Source of the DNA: DASRDU01 sp035560235
GTDB taxonomy: Bacteria > Acidobacteriota > Blastocatellia > RBC074
Length of the DNA stretch: 64,000 nucleotides
NCBI GenBank assembly: GCA_035560235.1
Contig: DATMAG010000037.1
Span: forward strand, 84,560 to 148,559
Reading direction: 5' to 3'
Part shown: positions 63,339 through 64,000 of the stretch, piece by piece
Numbering within the stretch: position 1 is the first letter of the stretch
Layout: the number at the start of each line of letters is the position of its first letter
Translations under genes and position numbers: made by a program
Notes under the pieces: generated by a model
Database searches by the model: none
Seen by the model: the letters and a program-made list of their open reading frames with translations, nothing else
Told to the model about the DNA's origin: nothing

Positions 63339-63618
63339 AAAGCTTCCTTTCGGCACGCGTTGCCGGACGCGCTGAAATCAGGCGCGTTCGTTCACCGCGC
63401 TCCACATAGACAACCAGCAGCAGATGCTGTGAAAAAGTATAACCGATGATGAAGTCGCGCGATTCCTGCTCAACTGAAGCGTCACCGGTCTGATAGAAAG
63501 GATCAAAGAAGACTTCCACAGCCTCTTCAAAGGTCACGCCGTGCTTCCGGATATTACTTTCAGCCTTGTCAGCATCCCATTCAAATTCAATTCCCTGAAG
63601 TCTGAATGTCACATCCAT
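63325..63618 (-). CDS. BrnT family toxin
   Basis: A 97-residue BrnT-type RNase toxin: FEWDADKAESNIRKHGVTFE (residues about 12-31), RDFIIGYT, and RLISARPATRAERKLYEE at the end. It cleaves RNA and arrests growth in the described family. Start 63618 has GGAGG 6 nt upstream. Its end overlaps the antitoxin start by 14 bases. Confidence 0.88.
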   Translation of the reverse strand: MDVTFRLQGIEFEWDADKAESNIRKHGVTFEEAVEVFFDPFYQTGDASVEQESRDFIIGYTFSQHLLLVVYVERGERTRLISARPATRAERKLYEEN

Positions 63619-63686
63619 TGCGGCCTCCGGCAACTGAAATCATCAGGCGAGCCTGAACCGCCCGACTACAGGCAAACCTTTCGGCC

Positions 63687-64000
63687 TCACCATCCCAGCC
63701 GGTTTACCACCACCTTACCGTTATTGACCACCAGCAGCACATCGCGGATGTTTTCAATCTCTGTCAGCGGATCGCGTTCGACGGCGATCAGATCGGCTTC
63801 CAGGCCCTTTCTGATTGCGCCGGTGCGCTTCTCGATACCGAAGCATTCAGCCGCCGTCGAGGTCGCCGCTTTGATGGCATCCATCGGCGGCATTCCGATT
63901 CTGACCAGTTCGATGATCTCATCCGGCATACGGCGGTTGCTGTTCGGGCCGTAGCCGGTGTCGGTTCCGGCCACCAGTCTGATGCCCAGCTTCCACGCCT
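63687..64000 (-). CDS. Amidohydrolase (imidazolonepropionase/prolidase-like), C-terminal part
   Basis: Partial: the gene continues beyond the right edge. Visible residues are the C-terminus of a metal-dependent amidohydrolase: LGIRLVAGTDTGYGPNSN with the conserved Asp, ATSTAAECFGIEKRTGAIRK, GLEADLIAVERDPLTEIENI, and the final V-V-N-G-K-V-V-V segment. Probably exported like other acidobacterial amidohydrolases, but the N-terminus is not seen. Confidence 0.82.
   Translation of the reverse strand, partial: AWKLGIRLVAGTDTGYGPNSNRRMPDEIIELVRIGMPPMDAIKAATSTAAECFGIEKRTGAIRKGLEADLIAVERDPLTEIENIRDVLLVVNNGKVVVNRLGW

Noticed and set aside
63021..63687. BrnT/BrnA pair as a third case of the 3'-end copy architecture
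   Set aside because: No copy of the amidohydrolase gene end is found between the antitoxin stop and glmM.

Overview
The window reads as a chromosomal segment of a Gram-negative bacterium, most likely an Acidobacteriota of the Blastocatellia type. This is inferred from protein style: a TonB-dependent receptor with an N-terminal carboxypeptidase-regulatory-like domain, two large secreted S9 peptidases, a secreted protein ending in the Ig-like domain typical of acidobacterial exported proteins (TIGR03437-like), and many intergenic palindromic repeats. No rRNA gene or complete mobile element is visible. Two tRNA genes (Phe, Arg) are present.

Layout. 1-9.2 kb: secreted subtilase with a C-terminal hexapeptide repeat, PBP4-type carboxypeptidase, degenerate CPBP membrane protein, GMC oxidoreductase, a TumA/TumE-like toxin-antitoxin pair, ChbG-like deacetylase and a GNAT enzyme. 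9.2-13 kb: a metal-resistance cluster with a 59-residue metallothionein-like protein, a CorE-like ECF sigma factor with a Cys-rich tail and a CopA-type copper ATPase. The metallothionein and ATPase genes share an identical spaced promoter motif, TGTAA-N18-GTCAGC. 13-22.9 kb: Uma2 protein, S9 peptidase, TonB receptor, a fatty-acyl-CoA ligase relic, two SDRs and a BON protein. 23.4-35.1 kb: an envelope-polysaccharide locus (deacetylase-GT2 fusion, DegT aminotransferase, Gfo/Idh dehydrogenase, hexapeptide acetyltransferase, four-helix-bundle protein, FAD oxidoreductase, deacetylase, polyprenyl-phosphate phosphoribosyltransferase-like UbiA protein, two GT39-type membrane glycosyltransferases). It looks able to make a modified amino-uronate sugar and polyprenyl-linked pentose donors. 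35-47 kb: coiled-coil protein, GH38-like secreted protein, Der GTPase, second S9 peptidase, folP-folB-folK behind an acyl-CoA ligase. 47-49 kb: tRNA-Phe and tRNA-Arg flanking a decayed helicase. 49-52 kb: an apparent sulfur-carrier cysteine pathway (CysM-like synthase, JAMM peptidase, and a MoaD/CysO-ThiF-rhodanese fusion). 52-64 kb: M16 peptidase, MurB, a sigma-like protein, metallophosphoesterase, MurA, a two-component set, GlmM, a BrnT/BrnA toxin-antitoxin pair and a truncated amidohydrolase.

The most unusual observation is a repeated architecture. In two unrelated places (GMC oxidoreductase + TumA/TumE; copper ATPase + Uma2) an accessory cassette of about 0.86 kb sits directly behind a host gene and is closed by a diverged (about 88-89 % identical) 91-94 bp copy of that host gene's own 3' end. 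Homology stops exactly at the stop codon both times. This suggests a recurrent insertion route that restores the 3' end of the target gene. It could be recombination with a relative's DNA or an unrecognised small element. No integrase gene is seen.
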